Of a stretch of DNA of 64,000 bases, positions 24,698-37,066 are shown piece after piece. The position numbers were made by a program, and so were the translations under genes. Each line of letters starts with the position of its first letter. The first letter of the stretch is position 1. The DNA is taken from NCBI GenBank assembly GCA_009869945.1, contig WIXG01000104.1:124001-188000 (forward strand), in the 5' to 3' direction. A model generated the notes under the pieces. It was not told the DNA's origin. It ran no database searches and worked only from the letters and a program-made list of their open reading frames with translations. This stretch comes from Mesaphorura yosii. Its lineage: Eukaryota > Arthropoda > Collembola > Poduromorpha > Tullbergiidae.

Positions 24698-27127
24698 TTA
24701 TGAGCTATTTTCCTTTGACTTTGACTTCAACAATCTTGCTGGATCCAAACCAAGCTTGTTTCTTATATCTTCAGCCAGTTTTTCTTTTTTCTTCTTCTGT
24801 TGACCTTGGCTAGTCATAAACTCAGTCCATTGTTTCACGTTTCGCTTGTACAAAGACAGGCCACACTTTGCCGACAAAAACTTTCCATACGTGTCCGCGT
24901 TTAGCTGGGACTCCCTCTCACAGAGACCCGAAGCGATGAGAGTCTTCTGCTTTATGTTTGCAGTCGTCCAATAATTATCGAGCACTCTTGCTCCGAATTT
25001 TTGAACGGCCAAGGAATGAAAATGCTCCTAAGCAAGACACGAATGGAAGAAATGTGAATAAAAGAGTGGATTTAATGGGATGGACGACAAACGACAATTA
25101 CATACCTTCAACTTCCAAATGAATTGATCCTTGTGCTTTTCACTGACGGTAGAACTCTTCAGAAAGGCATCGGCAACATGACTTCCCTTCGGGTCTGCCA
25201 CCAGGCGCTTCAACCTAAGTCCGTCTAATTCGAGGAGGCTGGAAACGACCTTTTTAACAAAAGCAAAGAAATTCACATACCTGAAGAAATGTACGTCAGG
25301 CAAAATACCAACCTTGAAGGGTTTATGATAAAGTAAGATGTTTTGAAGGACCAAACACCCATGGAGCTCTGTTCGGTATTGCGGTGTTCCGTCTTCTGCT
25401 ACAGTTTCTGGCTTTCCGAATCGACATAAAGCTTCAACCAAGTTGAAAACTTCAAGATTGGGGACTTCAGCCTCTCCCAACTTCCTCTTCTTTGGTTGGC
25501 TTTCTTCCCCTTCAACTTTGACACGGCTGGATTGCGGTGGTTGATGAAGTAAGCTTGTTAATTTGTCGACAAAATTTGATTGCCTCGATTTCAGTCTCAA
25601 GCACGCTTCTGATAACACAGTGAACACGGAAAAATATCCCAAATCGTAAATATCTTGAAATTGTCCTTCCAATGCGTCATAAATTTCTTCAAACTAGGTA
25701 TGAAATTCAGATACACTGATTATTAGGATGAAGTCCAAGAGACCAAAGAAGTTTACTGTCTTACCAAATTAGCATCTAATACCGAAGACAACAACCTTTC
25801 CAATGTGAAATGTCCGTAGCTGTCTAGCGCAAATGTAGCCAGCTTGCCTTGGAGATACTTAACGTACAACAACTTAAAAATTGTTTCGTTTTCTTGTGAT
25901 ATGCCAAGGCATATTTCAATAGTGAACAGCTGTGGGAGGACACGGAAATCAAAGTCCTCTTTGATAGCGTTGACAACTGAAAACCAAATGGCCATTTAAA
26001 TTACTGTATCAAACTACAGTATTGATGTGTAAATTGCAATGAATTTAATTTCTCCCACCCTGCAAGATTCCATCAGAAACTAACTCCTCGTCTACAGCGA
26101 CCAACGTTGTCAGCAAGCATTGCACAAATCCACTTGTGATCTCTCGCTGAAACAAGTCTGCAAGTCAAAAAATTTACAGTAAGAGCAATTCGGAATAAAT
26201 GAAGCTCTCTCCAAAATGTGAAATGTCCTGCGTACCATTAAATTGTGGCCAATTAATAAATTGTTCCGCAAACTTCCTCAAAATTTTCCTATTTCGCTTG
26301 AAATTTTTATAAGCTTTGGAATCTTCTTGTTGCTCTTCAGCCGCTATTCTCAATTGCTTCAGATCGTTGACGGCAGGCTGCACAAATTTATGCGTGCTAT
26401 TCTGGAGAATCTGATTCATTGACTGCTGCTTTGATGTTGAACTTAAAAACAGGTCGACAGATCCCGACAGACATTGGGACACTTTTCTCATAGTGCGATT
26501 GGCGAAATTATCGAAGATGAACTCTTCAAAGTTGTTCAAGACGTACTGACACGTGGAACGAAACCATTTCATGAGTGCCTTATTCTGGGTCCATTTTGTT
26601 GAAATGACATGCAAGATTTTCTCCAGGACGTGTGATGCGTAAGGGTCTGTACAGATTGTTCTGAGCTGTGGTGTGAATTGCGTCGTGAATCTCGAAAGAA
26701 TTTCAACATTGTTCGTTTCTGAGAGCAGAACTTCCAGAACTCTTGAAGTCATTTGGTTACTTGACAGGTTGACCTCTTCGTTCTCGGTTTGTGTGAATGC
26801 ATTTTCGATAAAAATGCCTGCAAGATCAAAAATCAATTGAAACTGCGATATCATTAAGCATGCTGTATGATTCGAACACTTACCCTTTTCCTCGTCGTTT
26901 TCGAACTCATTCTTCTGACACATTTCCAGCACTCGAAGAAAGTAGGAGTACGTCTCCGAGTCGATTTCATACCCGTGCCCCAGCTTACCCTGCAGGCCAA
27001 ATTTCTTGGCTCTGGCAAAGAATCCATTCCTCCGCCTCTTCTTTCTGAATTTCCCAGGCCCTCCTTCGCTGGTATCGCTGGTGCCAGCCGCATGAGGTGG
27101 GAAGGATCTCTCTTCCCTGTTTGTCAT
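24698..27127 (-). CDS. NOP9: Nucleolar protein 9 (NOP9), Pumilio-repeat
   Basis: Pumilio-like protein that binds pre-rRNA near the site D/ITS1 region and controls 40S subunit maturation in the nucleolus. Exons in coding order: 26884-27127, 26236-26817, 26059-26157, 25765-25976, 25106-25693, 24698-25027, about 684 residues. The N-terminus carries a basic run (KFRKKRRR). Puf-type repeats are visible as DPYASHVLEKIL, DNFANRTMRKV, DSYGHFTLERLL, DPKGSHVADAFL, KFGARVLDNYW and a closing TYGKFLSAKCGLSLYKR. A Lys-rich tail follows. A short linker in exon 5 is basic and low complexity (QPKKRKLGE), possibly a nuclear signal. It is divergent from CCT8, 527 bp away. Confidence 0.92.
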
Positions 27128-27654
27128 CCTTGTCGGGAATCGGAACTTCAGTTAGCTCATCCCAAACTTCGGTGAGATTGTTGCGTCTCACTGTTTCAAC
27201 AAGTAAACGCACATGGACAATTTGAAACATAACGTGTGGGCTCATGACCACATCCTTGCTATAAAAGAAGATTCGTGAAGAAAAGCAAAAGTCGTGCAAG
27301 AGTGCAAGTACGAATTGAGTGCGTGCTCGTGTTTCGAGTTTCCTTCAAAAGCCGCAAGTTAGTTCAGTGATTAGTGGACGTAAATGAGATTAATTAACTT
27401 ATTTGCAATTACTGCATTCTTCTGTGGAAAGCTCTCAATCTGACGCGTCTTCTACTCAGCATTTCACCTTTTCAACCTACAACCTGCTTGAGGTATGTGC
27501 CCGTTTAGGTTAAATCACCATGACTAATCCAATCGAATCGGCAATCAACTTGTTAACTTGTCTCTAGCCAGGCCGATGGTTTAATTGATTTTGTTCTTTA
27601 GCAAACTGTAACACATTCATCGACTTTCCAACGTGCATTTGATAACTGACAACC
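27128..27654. promoter_or_regulatory. Divergent promoter region, NOP9 / CCT8
   Basis: 527 bp between two head-to-head housekeeping genes. A donor at 27493 and acceptor ending at 27601 look like a 5' UTR intron of CCT8. No other feature is evident. Confidence 0.45.
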
Positions 27655-29910
27655 ATGGCGTTACACGTTCCAAAAGCACCGGGATTTGCCTCCATGTTGA
27701 AGGAGGGGTCAAGGGTAGGTTTGAACGTGTTTCATTATGCTATCGTTAACGATTCCATTGCCATATCTTATCGTTGTAATTGTGACATCTCGTTCTAGCA
27801 CTTCGCTGGAATGGAGGAGGCAGTATACCGTAACATCAAAGCCTGCCAAGAATTCGCTGATACACTAAAGACGGCTTACGGCCCATGTGGAATGAATAAG
27901 ATGGTTATAAATCACTTGGAGAAGTTATTCGTAACAAATGATGCGGCCACGATCATCCAAGAGTTAGATGTGGAGCATCCGGCAGCTAAGATTATGGTTC
28001 TCGCTTCCCAAATGCAAGAGCAGGAAGTTGGAGATGGTACAAACTTCGTTCTCATTTTCTGTGCCGCACTTCTGGAAGGAGCACGAGAAATTTTGCAAAT
28101 GGTAAAAGACTACCCATTTGAGCTAAGGGCTAGCAACTACTTCTACGATTCGATTGTTTTATGACAGGGTTTAACTCCATCGGAAGTAGTAACTGGTTAT
28201 GAGTTGGGATTGGACAAAGCACTGGAAATTTTGCCTAAACTGGTTTGTGGCGAAGTTAAGGATTTCAGAAATGAAGCTGAGGTGCAAAAGGTAGTTCGCG
28301 TTGCTGTCATGAGCAAGCAATTGGGAAATGAGGACTTCATTGCGAGGCTTGTAACAAAGGCATGCAGTAAGTTGTTCAGCAGCGTTGAAAATTGAACATT
28401 TAAATACATTTTGTATTCGTTATTTTCAGTATCCATACTGCCTGAGCAAACTACGTTCAATGTTGACAACGTTCGTGTTTGTAAAATTTTGGTGAGGATT
28501 TAACCTATAAATTGATATTGTATGGAATTTGAATTGGTGAACGAACTCTATTATCTCTAAGGGATCGTCGCTGAACAAGTCTGAAGTTGTGCAAGGACTT
28601 GTGTTCAAGAGAACTGTGGAAAGCAACATAATCAAGAAGACAAACGCCAAGATTGCTGCATTTACTTCTCCAATTGATATAACGCAAACAGAAACGAAGG
28701 TAAGTTTAGACAGGCGAGATCTTTTCACGGTTGCTGTTTCTGTGTGCCGGATTGGTTTGGTTTCTTATGGTTTTTTTTTAATTTTAGGGAACCGTTTTGA
28801 TTAAAACGGCCCAAGAATTGATGAACTTTAGCGCTGGAGAGGAAGCTCTACTTGAAAAACAAATCAAAGATATTGCAGACGCAGGAGTTGACGTTGTGGT
28901 ATGTGGAGGAAAAGTTGGTGACCTTGCCTTGCACTTTCTGAACAAGTACAATTTGATGGTCGTCCGGCTTATGAGCAAGTTCGATTTGAGGCGCGTGTGT
29001 AAGGCAACAGACGCCTCAGCTTATCCGAAAGTTGAGAAGCCTGCGGTCGAAGATCTTGGTTATGCGGATGAAGTCTACGTTGACGAGGTTCACATCTTTC
29101 AGTTGGCTTATACAATCTTGCCATATAAGGCACATTTAATCACGCAATGGATTTTCATTCAGGTCGGCGACACTCCAGTCATAGTTTTCAAGATTGGGAA
29201 GAATGAGTCTCGTATATCAACAATTGTTTTGCGTGGAGCAACGGACAACTTCTTGGATGATGTCGAGAGAGCTGTTAATGATGGAGTTAATACGTTCAAG
29301 GCCATTACCAGGGTAAGAATTGTTTGAATATCACCACCGTGAAGTAAAGTAAAATGCCAATTACAAAAATGCGTCGTAATTCTGTAGGACGGAAGGTTGG
29401 TGCCCGGTGCAGGTGCGTTTGAGCTGGAGTTGGCCCGGCAAATAAGCGCCTACGGCGACACGCTTCCAGGCTTGGAGCAGTATTCAGTTAAGAAATTTGC
29501 GTCCGCGTTTGAGTATTTTGTCAAAGTGCTTGCTGAAAACTCGGGAAGAAAATCCAACGATATTCTGGCAAAGTTGTATGCATTGCATCACGAAGGAAAA
29601 ACAACCTACGGATTCAATATTGAAGTAAGCTTAGGAGTCTTATGCGAGGTGGCATTGACATTGTCATAGGCTTGCCTCTATGATCTTGTGAACTAATCAC
29701 GCTGCGGTTGCTTTGCAGGATGAGGGCGATGGAACCATTGATGTAATTCCCGCCGGTATTGTCGACGTTTTCACCACTAAATTTTGGGGAATTCAATACG
29801 CAACAAATGCTGCGTCAACCATTCTTAGAGTGGACCAGATCATAATGGCAAAGAGAGCTGGAGGGCCAAAGGCGCGTGACGCCAAGGCTCCGGACGCGGA
29901 TGATGACTAA
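27655..29910 (+). CDS. CCT8: T-complex protein 1 subunit theta (CCT8)
   Basis: Theta subunit of the cytosolic TRiC/CCT chaperonin, which folds actin, tubulin and other proteins with ATP. Exons: 27655-27714, 27799-28101, 28168-28366, 28430-28491, 28562-28699, 28788-29087, 29163-29312, 29388-29624, 29719-29910, giving 546 residues (human 548). Group II chaperonin signatures are present: TAYGPCGMNKMV, TNDAATI, QEVGDGTNFV, and near the C-terminus LVPGAGAFELELA. The theta-type start ALHVPKAPGFASMLKEG is clear. Introns are all short. CCT8 ends convergent with the H2A-like gene. Confidence 0.97.
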
Positions 29911-30529
29911 TTAAGCATAAACCACTTTTGTAATCTGTCTGCTAACATTTTTACAGTGCATTTACTACTTGTCTGTCGCTTTGTGAAATCTGTGGAAGTG
30001 GTATTATCCGTCTAACCCAATAAAATGTTACTACCAATATAAATGTAAGGCTTTATATGAGTTATGAACTATTAATAAACTGGAAGCTTGTTAAATTCTA
30101 CCTTTCATCCGAGTGTGAGTGCGACAGAAAAGTCCGAACCGTAAACCAATGCGCGAGGAGAAGAAAAACAGGCAATCAATAACGTACAGTCAATCTGAGT
30201 ATCATAACAACTTCATCTTATTCTAATAATTCGGATAACGTAAAACAACTTGGTTATAATTAAAGTGTGGTTTTCTCGACCAATATCTCATTGCAATCAA
30301 TGCAATTCAGTAAAATACGTAAAACGTAAGGCCTTCACTTCACGTAAAACGGCTTAAATGTTAAAACCAGCAGGGTGCATCGAAAACGTGGATGAGTGTT
30401 TGAGCCAGACCAACAATACATGTGCCCTTATCTGAAAAAGAAAATGAGAGACTCATGCCGAGATGCACACAAATACAATACATAGATTGACATGACATTT
30501 AAGCAACCAGTCATATTAACTTACTTGCG
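29911..30529. other. Convergent 3' region, CCT8 / H2A-like
   Basis: About 620 bp with the CCT8 poly(A) signal and presumably both 3' UTRs. No histone stem-loop was noticed downstream of the H2A-like stop codon, which would fit a polyadenylated, replication-independent histone mRNA, but I could not search this systematically. Confidence 0.35.
30019..30024 (+). terminator. Poly(A) signal of CCT8
   Basis: Canonical AATAAA about 110 bases after the CCT8 stop codon. Confidence 0.6.
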
Positions 30530-31053
30530 CTAATGTTTACGAGCACGGGGTTTCTTGAAGAAGAGGTCTTCTTGTACGTGCGGAAGGACGCCACCGCCTG
30601 CGATTAAGATATTCTTCAGAAAGGCGTCAAGCTCCGGGTCTTCTCTGATGCCTAGGTTAATGAATCTCGGCGTAATGATTTTCTTGTTCTTGTCCAAAGT
30701 TTGCACAATCGCCTGTTCCAAAACTTCAGCCACCATGTACTCCATGCATGCGGCCATGCACACCGCTGATCCGGCGGAGACACGGGAGACGGACGATCTG
30801 TGTGCAGCGAGTCCAGATCTCAAGAGGCGGCGAATTCTTGAGACTGGGAAGAGCAGTCCTGCTCGAGCATGGGCGGTGACCTGTAGAGGACAAGGAAGGC
30901 AAATGTTTCAAAAATTAGAACTCTTAACTTTTGAATACATGTTAAAGTGGATAAAGTAGCTAAGCTTACCCTTACTGGGCGACGGCCCCTTCTGGCTCCT
31001 TCGCCGATTCCGAATTTGGGAGAGCCCGGGGGACTTTCATTGTAGTGGTACAT
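30530..31053 (-). CDS. Divergent histone H2A variant
   Basis: Exons 30970-31053 and 30880-30530 give 144 residues. The histone fold is clear: ARAGLLFPVSRIRRLLRSG (canonical SRAGLQFPVGRVHRLLRKG), AACMEYMVAEVLEQA (canonical AAVLEYLTAEILELA), ITPRFINLGIREDPEL (canonical IIPRHLQLAIRNDEEL) and GGGVLPHVQEDLF. Differences are large. Loop L1 is about five residues longer, one acidic-patch residue is Pro (REDPEL), and the N-tail has one lysine but many arginines (GARRGRRPVR). The C-tail is short and basic (KKPRARKH). It has an intron, unlike replication-dependent histones. I chose the ATG at 31053; the frame is open further upstream to 31302. It resembles none of H2A.Z, H2A.X or macroH2A, so a lineage-specific, perhaps germline, variant is the best guess. 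Confidence 0.85.
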
Positions 31054-33062
31054 TTTCTCCACGGGCCATGGAGCGTTTACGCATGTCAACTTATTTCTAC
31101 CCATTGGGAAGAGGTTGTTTTTGAAGTGTAAGGATAAAATGAGGTTAAATTCAGCACAATTCCAGCTCAAAAGATTCCCCGGTGCAGGTGCTGGTACAGA
31201 ACTCCCAAACTTTAATGCACGGCTATCGACAGTGTCCGATGTAAAAATGAAATCGCGTCCTTCCGTCGCATTTGGTAAACCTCGACTGGTCAACTCATGC
31301 ATCCAGTTTCCAGAGTCTAGACACGAGACAAAGGAAGTCAGTCAGAAATCGTTTCACAGGGCCATGCTCATTTTACGGCATGTAAAATGAAATACGAGCA
31401 GGTTAACGAATAATAGTGAACTGAATATTAACGAAACTCCACATGGCTCCAATTCCTCTACCTGGATCAGCTTCCAGGAGACAGTTGCAGGCACACTAAG
31501 AGTTGGCCTGCTTGTGCTTGTGTAGTTAGCATATTGCGTGTTATTTAATTTTATGAAGATTTACACGGCAAATTCAGAGGAATGCAAGTGTAAGGTCATT
31601 GCAGCGTCAAGTTGGAGTTATTTTAAGGCACAAAGAAACATGATTCAATGTTAAGAATGTCATGCTGTATCTGAGCACTGACTGTTTTATGTCTTTTCTG
31701 ACATTGAACCAGTTCAACAACGTTTTTATTAATAGAACAGAGTTTACTTGGTTGGCTCGTGGAATGCTTCGATGCAAGAAACGGTTGTGAGTCTTAAAAT
31801 TTGTGTATTTACATTTCTCGTCTGCAAGAAAAAACCCAAGATACTTCACGATTAAGTAAATCGGATCAGAACGAAGGTTTTTACCCTCATGGGAAGGTCA
31901 CCAAGCACTTCTCAAATCTGAATTCTGAATGATAAACAAATCTGCTCTTTGTCTTGGCGGAGTTTGCAATTTGTTACTGAGATTTTTTAACTCACTGGCT
32001 GGCATTTGACGGCGAGAAATCAGCTTCAAGATGCTTCATTCGTCAAGATCGGTAACAAAAACAATGTAATTCTTCGTTCAGGGCGTTCTTCGTAATAATC
32101 AAGAGGTCACGTTCCAGTCAGGAATTCCAAGGTCCAATGAAATGCAGGTCATTAAATTCAAAGCGACCAGTACGCCATTGTCAAGCAAATATTCAACCCA
32201 ATTTGAAGCAGTCATAAATTGGAGAACATCGAGTTGAGAATGATAGCAATTGTGCTCTGGCTCTAAAATTGGGTTAGGACCTGCCCAAGTTCAAAATTCT
32301 ATCAATCAAGCGGTGACATGAACGACGAACGGCACAGCACATTAATTAAAATTATGTATTCATGTTCGTTTGGCGATCTTGGCCTGTCTCCAGTGTCAGA
32401 GACTCTCCACGTGCCGTGCCGGTCTGGCCCGTATCTCTGACTTTGAACGCAACACTTGACTCTTTTAACCTGTGCACTGTTCAAGTGTTTAGTGCTTTAC
32501 ATAATGGAATTTAGAATTTATCTCGGCCTTAGTCAAATAAACTTGGTTCATCAAGCCGGGCCGGCCAAGCCATAAACCAAGTGCCTGCGTGCGTGCCCGG
32601 CATAAACAATCGATGCGGAGAGAATTTTGAAGTGCTGCACATGTTACAAGACAGTTTATGTAATTAAAGTGGTACAAGGTACTGATGGAACTGGCACCCG
32701 AGTCAGATAAACGGAGCAAAGCACCATTAAATCAATGCTGCAATGAGGTGGTAATGGCAAGATGTACGAGCCTAAAGGCCTATTCGGTATCGCCATGCAA
32801 GTCCACAGCCTGGGTAATGTCACGAGCTATCAGCAGCAAGCAGCAAGCAGCACGAAGGAGAGACAAAGAGACAAGTCTCCTAGCACTATCATCGTTTGCT
32901 GAATAGAAACAGTATACACAACTTATAAAACTCGTCGACCAGACCGCAACTCGTTCTCAGTACATCGATCGATCGTTGTGCGTCAAGTCAGCGAATTTTG
33001 TAGTTGAGTTTTCACAAATCTCTTGCCGGTTTGTTAGCAGTGCGTTCTGAATTGCAAACAAG
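31054..33062. promoter_or_regulatory. Intergenic region, H2A-like / ALDH
   Basis: About 2 kb between divergent genes. I see no further coding exon. The right end carries the putative ALDH core promoter. The left end is an open frame continuous with the H2A-like first exon and may be its 5' UTR. Confidence 0.4.
32924..32961 (+). promoter_or_regulatory. Putative ALDH core promoter (TATA and initiator)
   Basis: TATAAAA at 32924-32930 is followed by TCAGT at 32957-32961, the arthropod initiator consensus. The spacing is about 4 bases longer than ideal. The ALDH start codon follows about 100 bases later. Confidence 0.4.
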
Positions 33063-35461
33063 ATGAGTCGTAAAGTCGATATTAAATACACGCAGGTAAG
33101 TAACAACGAATAAATTAACTCAATTGAATGCATGCTAAACCAAGCGTTCGTTTGCTTCGCTTACCTGCAGCTTTTCATCAACAATGAGTTTGTCAACTCG
33201 GCCAGTGGGAAGACGTTTCCAACTCTGAACCCAACGAATGGCGAGGTGATCGTTCAGGTCCAGGAAGGAGACAAAGTAAGAGCACGCCAGGACTAGGAAA
33301 TCTCAAATCCGGAAATGGTCATAAAATTCAGTGCCACAAAATTCATGTGTTTGCATTTTCAGGCCGATGTTGACAAGGCTGTTGCAGCGGCACGAGCTGC
33401 GTTCAAGGGCGGTTCGGAATGGAGGACGATGGATGCTTCCGCAAGGGGAAAACTGATTTTTAAGGTAATTAAATGCTAAATCGAGAATCCATCGCTGTGG
33501 GTGACCCAATTCACAGTTGGGTCGAGTCTCACGCTGCCCCACCCGTCACTCATACGTGTGAATTCTGAATTTCAGCTCGCTGAGTTGATCGAACGCGATC
33601 GAAAGTACTTGGCCGATTTGGAGACGCTCGACAACGGGAAACCGGTCGGCGACAGCGACTTTGACATCGGATGTGCCCTGGACACCTTCCGCTACTTTGC
33701 TGGCTGGCCGGACAAGATTCATGGAGACAATATTCCAGTCGGTAAGTGCACGCTCGCACTATAATGAGTAAGGATGTAAAGATTATGTAACAACGGTCGT
33801 AAAATACTATAATGGCATTTATATGCTAATTTATTTGATCGTAATGGGTAATTTAAGATGCGCTCATTCACAGCAAAAATACGAAATGCGAGTGCGACCG
33901 CAAGCATAGAATGGCCACTTCTCACTTGAATTAGAATATGTTGACCATTACCAATTTAGATATGAGACTGATACCAAACTGGTTTCATTCATGTTTTACG
34001 CACGTGTAAATGGAAAATATTTCTTTCAGATGGGAACCTGATGACCTTCACCCGGAGGGAACCCATCGGCGTGGTTGGACAAATTATTCCGTGGAACTAC
34101 CCGATTCTTATGGTGAGACTGGCAATTTATGTTCGAGCGAGGCTTTCTTAACGAATTGGGCGCCTCACCAAATTCCTTTCTCATCGACAGATTTCATGGA
34201 AGCTTGCTCCAGCTTTGGCTACCGGCTGCACCATCATCCTCAAGCCAGCCGAACAAACTCCACTCACCGCCCTTTACATCGGTGCTCTCATCAAAGAAGC
34301 GGGATTTCCGAAGGGCGTTGTGAACATCATCCCTGGCTACGGGCCAACTGCTGGAGCTGCTATCTCCGGACATCCAAATATCGACAAAGTTGCATTTACT
34401 GGCTCGACTGATGTGAGTAATCTTTAACTTTTGCTTTTTCTCAGATGTCTCGGACCAACGCCTTTAATAGAATTCTTTGTCCTCAGGTTGGGCGCATAAT
34501 TTTCGGCGCTGCTGCTACTTCCAACTTGAAGCGCGTCACTCTTGAGCTTGGAGGCAAGAGTCCTTTGATTGTGCTTGCTGACGCCAACATCGAAGAGGCC
34601 GCGACCATTGCCCACGGCGCAATCTTCAACAATCATGGCCAAAACTGCTGCGCTGGCTCACGTACGTACGTGCAGGCGGAAATTTACGATGCTTTCGTAA
34701 AGAAGGCGACGGAGTTGGCTTTGGAGAGGAAAGTTGGAGACCCGTTTGTCGATGGCACCCAGCAAGGGCCACAGGTTAGGAGCCTAACCAATATTTAGTA
34801 GTTGACGTGTATGAGCATTAAAGACCCTTTTCCGATTTATTCCCAGATCGACCAAGAACAATTGTCCAAGATTCAGGATTTGATGGAATCTGGCAAGAAG
34901 GAAGGAGCGAGGCTCCAGTGCGGTGGAGAGCGACTTGGAGACAAGGGCTACTTTGTGAAACCGACAGTATTCTCCGATGTTCAGGACAACATGAGGATTG
35001 CCAGAGAAGAAATTTTCGGCCCGGTGCAGAGTATTTTCAAGTTCAACACGATTGAAGAAGCCATCGAGCGTGCAAACGACACAAAGTACGGACTCGCTGC
35101 TGGAATCATCACAAATGATTTGAACAAAGCTTTGCTCTTCATTCAGTCCGTTAACGCCGGCTCAGTCTGGTAAGTTATGACGTGGCACTGAGAATATTTT
35201 CTTTTCAGTCAGCGTTCGGTTTTCATGATTTTAATGGCGTATCCGTCTTTCAGGGTTAACTGCTACGATGCAGTCGTTCCACAAGCTCCCTTCGGTGGAT
35301 TCAAGATGTCGGGACAAGGGAGAGAACTGTAAGTATTAGAAATTCTGTGTGATTAAATTAATTTTGTTAAAAATCGGTGCTTTGTTTTTAGGGGCGAAGC
35401 TGCGTTGAAGGAATACCTGGAAGTCAAAACCGTTACGATTGCCCTCCAACAAAAAGTTTAA
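33063..35461 (+). CDS. Aldehyde dehydrogenase, ALDH1/ALDH2 type
   Basis: NAD-dependent oxidation of aldehydes, including retinal or acetaldehyde in relatives. Exons: 33063-33095, 33171-33275, 33363-33464, 33576-33741, 34030-34112, 34191-34412, 34487-34774, 34847-35169, 35254-35328, 35392-35461, giving 488 residues. Seen: [37 protein letters not shown], the NAD loop AFTGSTDVG, catalytic Glu in ELGGKSP, catalytic Cys in GQNCCAGSR, and EEIFGPVQ and [13 protein letters not shown] near the end. The N-terminus is short with no mitochondrial presequence, so a cytosolic ALDH1-like enzyme is likely. Nothing in the catalytic core looks broken. Confidence 0.95.
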
Positions 35462-35647
35462 AGGCCCCTAACGTCAATGCATTTCAAATCGATCAAGCTT
35501 TAATATGCTACTGTAATTGAAATTTCAACTTTTTGTGCCACGAACATGCCTGTTCCAAAGCATGTCTACTCAAAAATTTTATCATCTGTTGAGAATTGAG
35601 ATTCTACTACTTGTCATATCTTCTGCAAGCATTTCTTACAGCAATTG

Positions 35648-35653
35648 AATAAA
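35648..35653 (+). terminator. Poly(A) signal of ALDH
   Basis: Canonical AATAAA about 190 bases after the ALDH stop codon. Confidence 0.55.
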
Positions 35654-36448
35654 AACTTGACTTGTTTGTCTTCTGAATTGGAATGGAACTTTTGCGACAA
35701 AACGTAACAGGTACCTTTATGATCTTCTGAAAACATGTGTACGTGTAGAATGACATGTAGTCTGAACTTTAGCGAACGTGTTATTTAATGGTAACATTGA
35801 GATCATATTTCCAATTCACAATAAAGATGACTTAATCAACGGCTCTGTTTGGCTCAATCTAAAGCTATGTTCACGAGGTGTCTTACATAACACTGGTGAC
35901 CTTGCCGCTTAATTCGTTGCTTACACAACTTGCTGAGTGCAGGAACAAGAAATGGAAATAGGCCTTAATAGTTAAATAGTTGTGTGAGGTACGTTCAATT
36001 TGCCATTTGCTTTTAGCAGCGTCGTTCTTCAGAAGTTGCTTTTATCATAACTGTAGCTTAATGGCGTCGTAACTCATGAGGAGTGTAGACACAAGAGACT
36101 TGACTGATTTATTTCGCCATTAATTTCAACAACGCCACATGTTTGACGACTTGTGCACATAACTCACTCCTTTTCTATATCTGAAACTATCATCCATTAA
36201 CCGTGACATTGGCATTGAGTAAATCTCGTATTTGGAACGAGAAACCATTTAGTGAGATTTCCAAGAAAAATACGTTTGTGGTATTCAAAAAATTTGGACT
36301 TCGAGAAGAAACTCCAAACTGCAGCGCAACAACAACAGCAACTGGCAAACGTGAGTTTCAATCTGCAGCGCGGTACATTTTCCATTAATTTAGTAGTCTA
36401 TTTATAATTCAAGTGCGTTCTTTTAGCGTTCAGGCAGAGTTGAGCAAA
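35654..36448. other. Gap between ALDH and GNAT genes
   Basis: About 800 bp. It includes ALDH downstream sequence and the GNAT upstream region. An acceptor-like site just before the GNAT start (ending at about 36426) suggests a 5' UTR intron. Confidence 0.35.
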
Positions 36449-37044
36449 ATGAAGATTGAAATAGCAAATGTGGACGACGCGACCGAGCTCCTTGAGCTTG
36501 TACACAGCGCGTACAGAGGAGAAGGATCCAAACGCGGTTGGACGACCGAAGCGGACATTTTGGACGGGACGAGAACGTCGGTGGAAATCTTGACCGAAAC
36601 CATCAACAACCCCGACGCGGTGATACTGAAATGCTTTGACGAGAAACTTGACAGAATCGTTGGATGCGTTGAGTTAGTGAAAGCTGTCAAGAAGGACGGA
36701 CTGAAATGCTACACGGGACTCCTGACGGTGTCGCCAGAACTTCAGGCGAAAGGAATCGGGAAGCAGCTGATGCGAGCGGCAGAGGAATGGGCAAAGAGCG
36801 TTGGGTGCATCGCTTTGACAATGGTACAGTGAATTCTTGCCTTGTGTTGAAATGAGCCTGAGGCTTACCCTCTGAATTGAATTGACTCTTTTAGTGCGTG
36901 ATTTCGGTGAGGCACGAACTCATCGCCTGGTACAAAAGACATGGATTCGTCGAAACAGGAGAAAGAGCGCCTTTCCCAAGCGGACCAGTTTTTGGAATGG
37001 CAAAGGAAGACTTTGACTTTATCATACTTGACAAGAAAATTTAA
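36449..37044 (+). CDS. GNAT-family N-acetyltransferase
   Basis: Exons 36449-36823 and 36895-37044 give 174 residues, the usual size of a single GNAT domain. The N-terminal signature HSAYRGEGSKRGWTTEADIL is typical of a bacterial and fungal GNAT subgroup. The acetyl-CoA-binding motif A is LLTVSPELQAKGIGKQLM, with Q/R-x-x-G-x-G/A as KGIGK. The last strand region is AWYKRHGFVETGERAPFP. The substrate is unknown. The single 71-bp intron shows it is a true eukaryotic gene and not contamination. The gene sits in tandem upstream of IFT46. Confidence 0.85.
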
Positions 37045-37060
37045 GAACAAAGATCACAAA

Positions 37061-37066
37061 AATAAA
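37061..37066 (+). terminator. Poly(A) signal of GNAT gene
   Basis: AATAAA lies 17 bases after the GNAT stop codon. Confidence 0.6.

Noticed and set aside
25250..25285. Possible tiny intron in NOP9 exon 5 (gtatgtg to ttaaaaag)
   Set aside because: It would be only about 31 nt. The frame stays open through it and the residues fit the repeat region, so it was kept as coding.
30820..31302. Longer N-terminus for the H2A-like protein (from 31302)
   Set aside because: The upstream residues have no histone-tail character, and an ATG at 31053 gives a normal H2A length.
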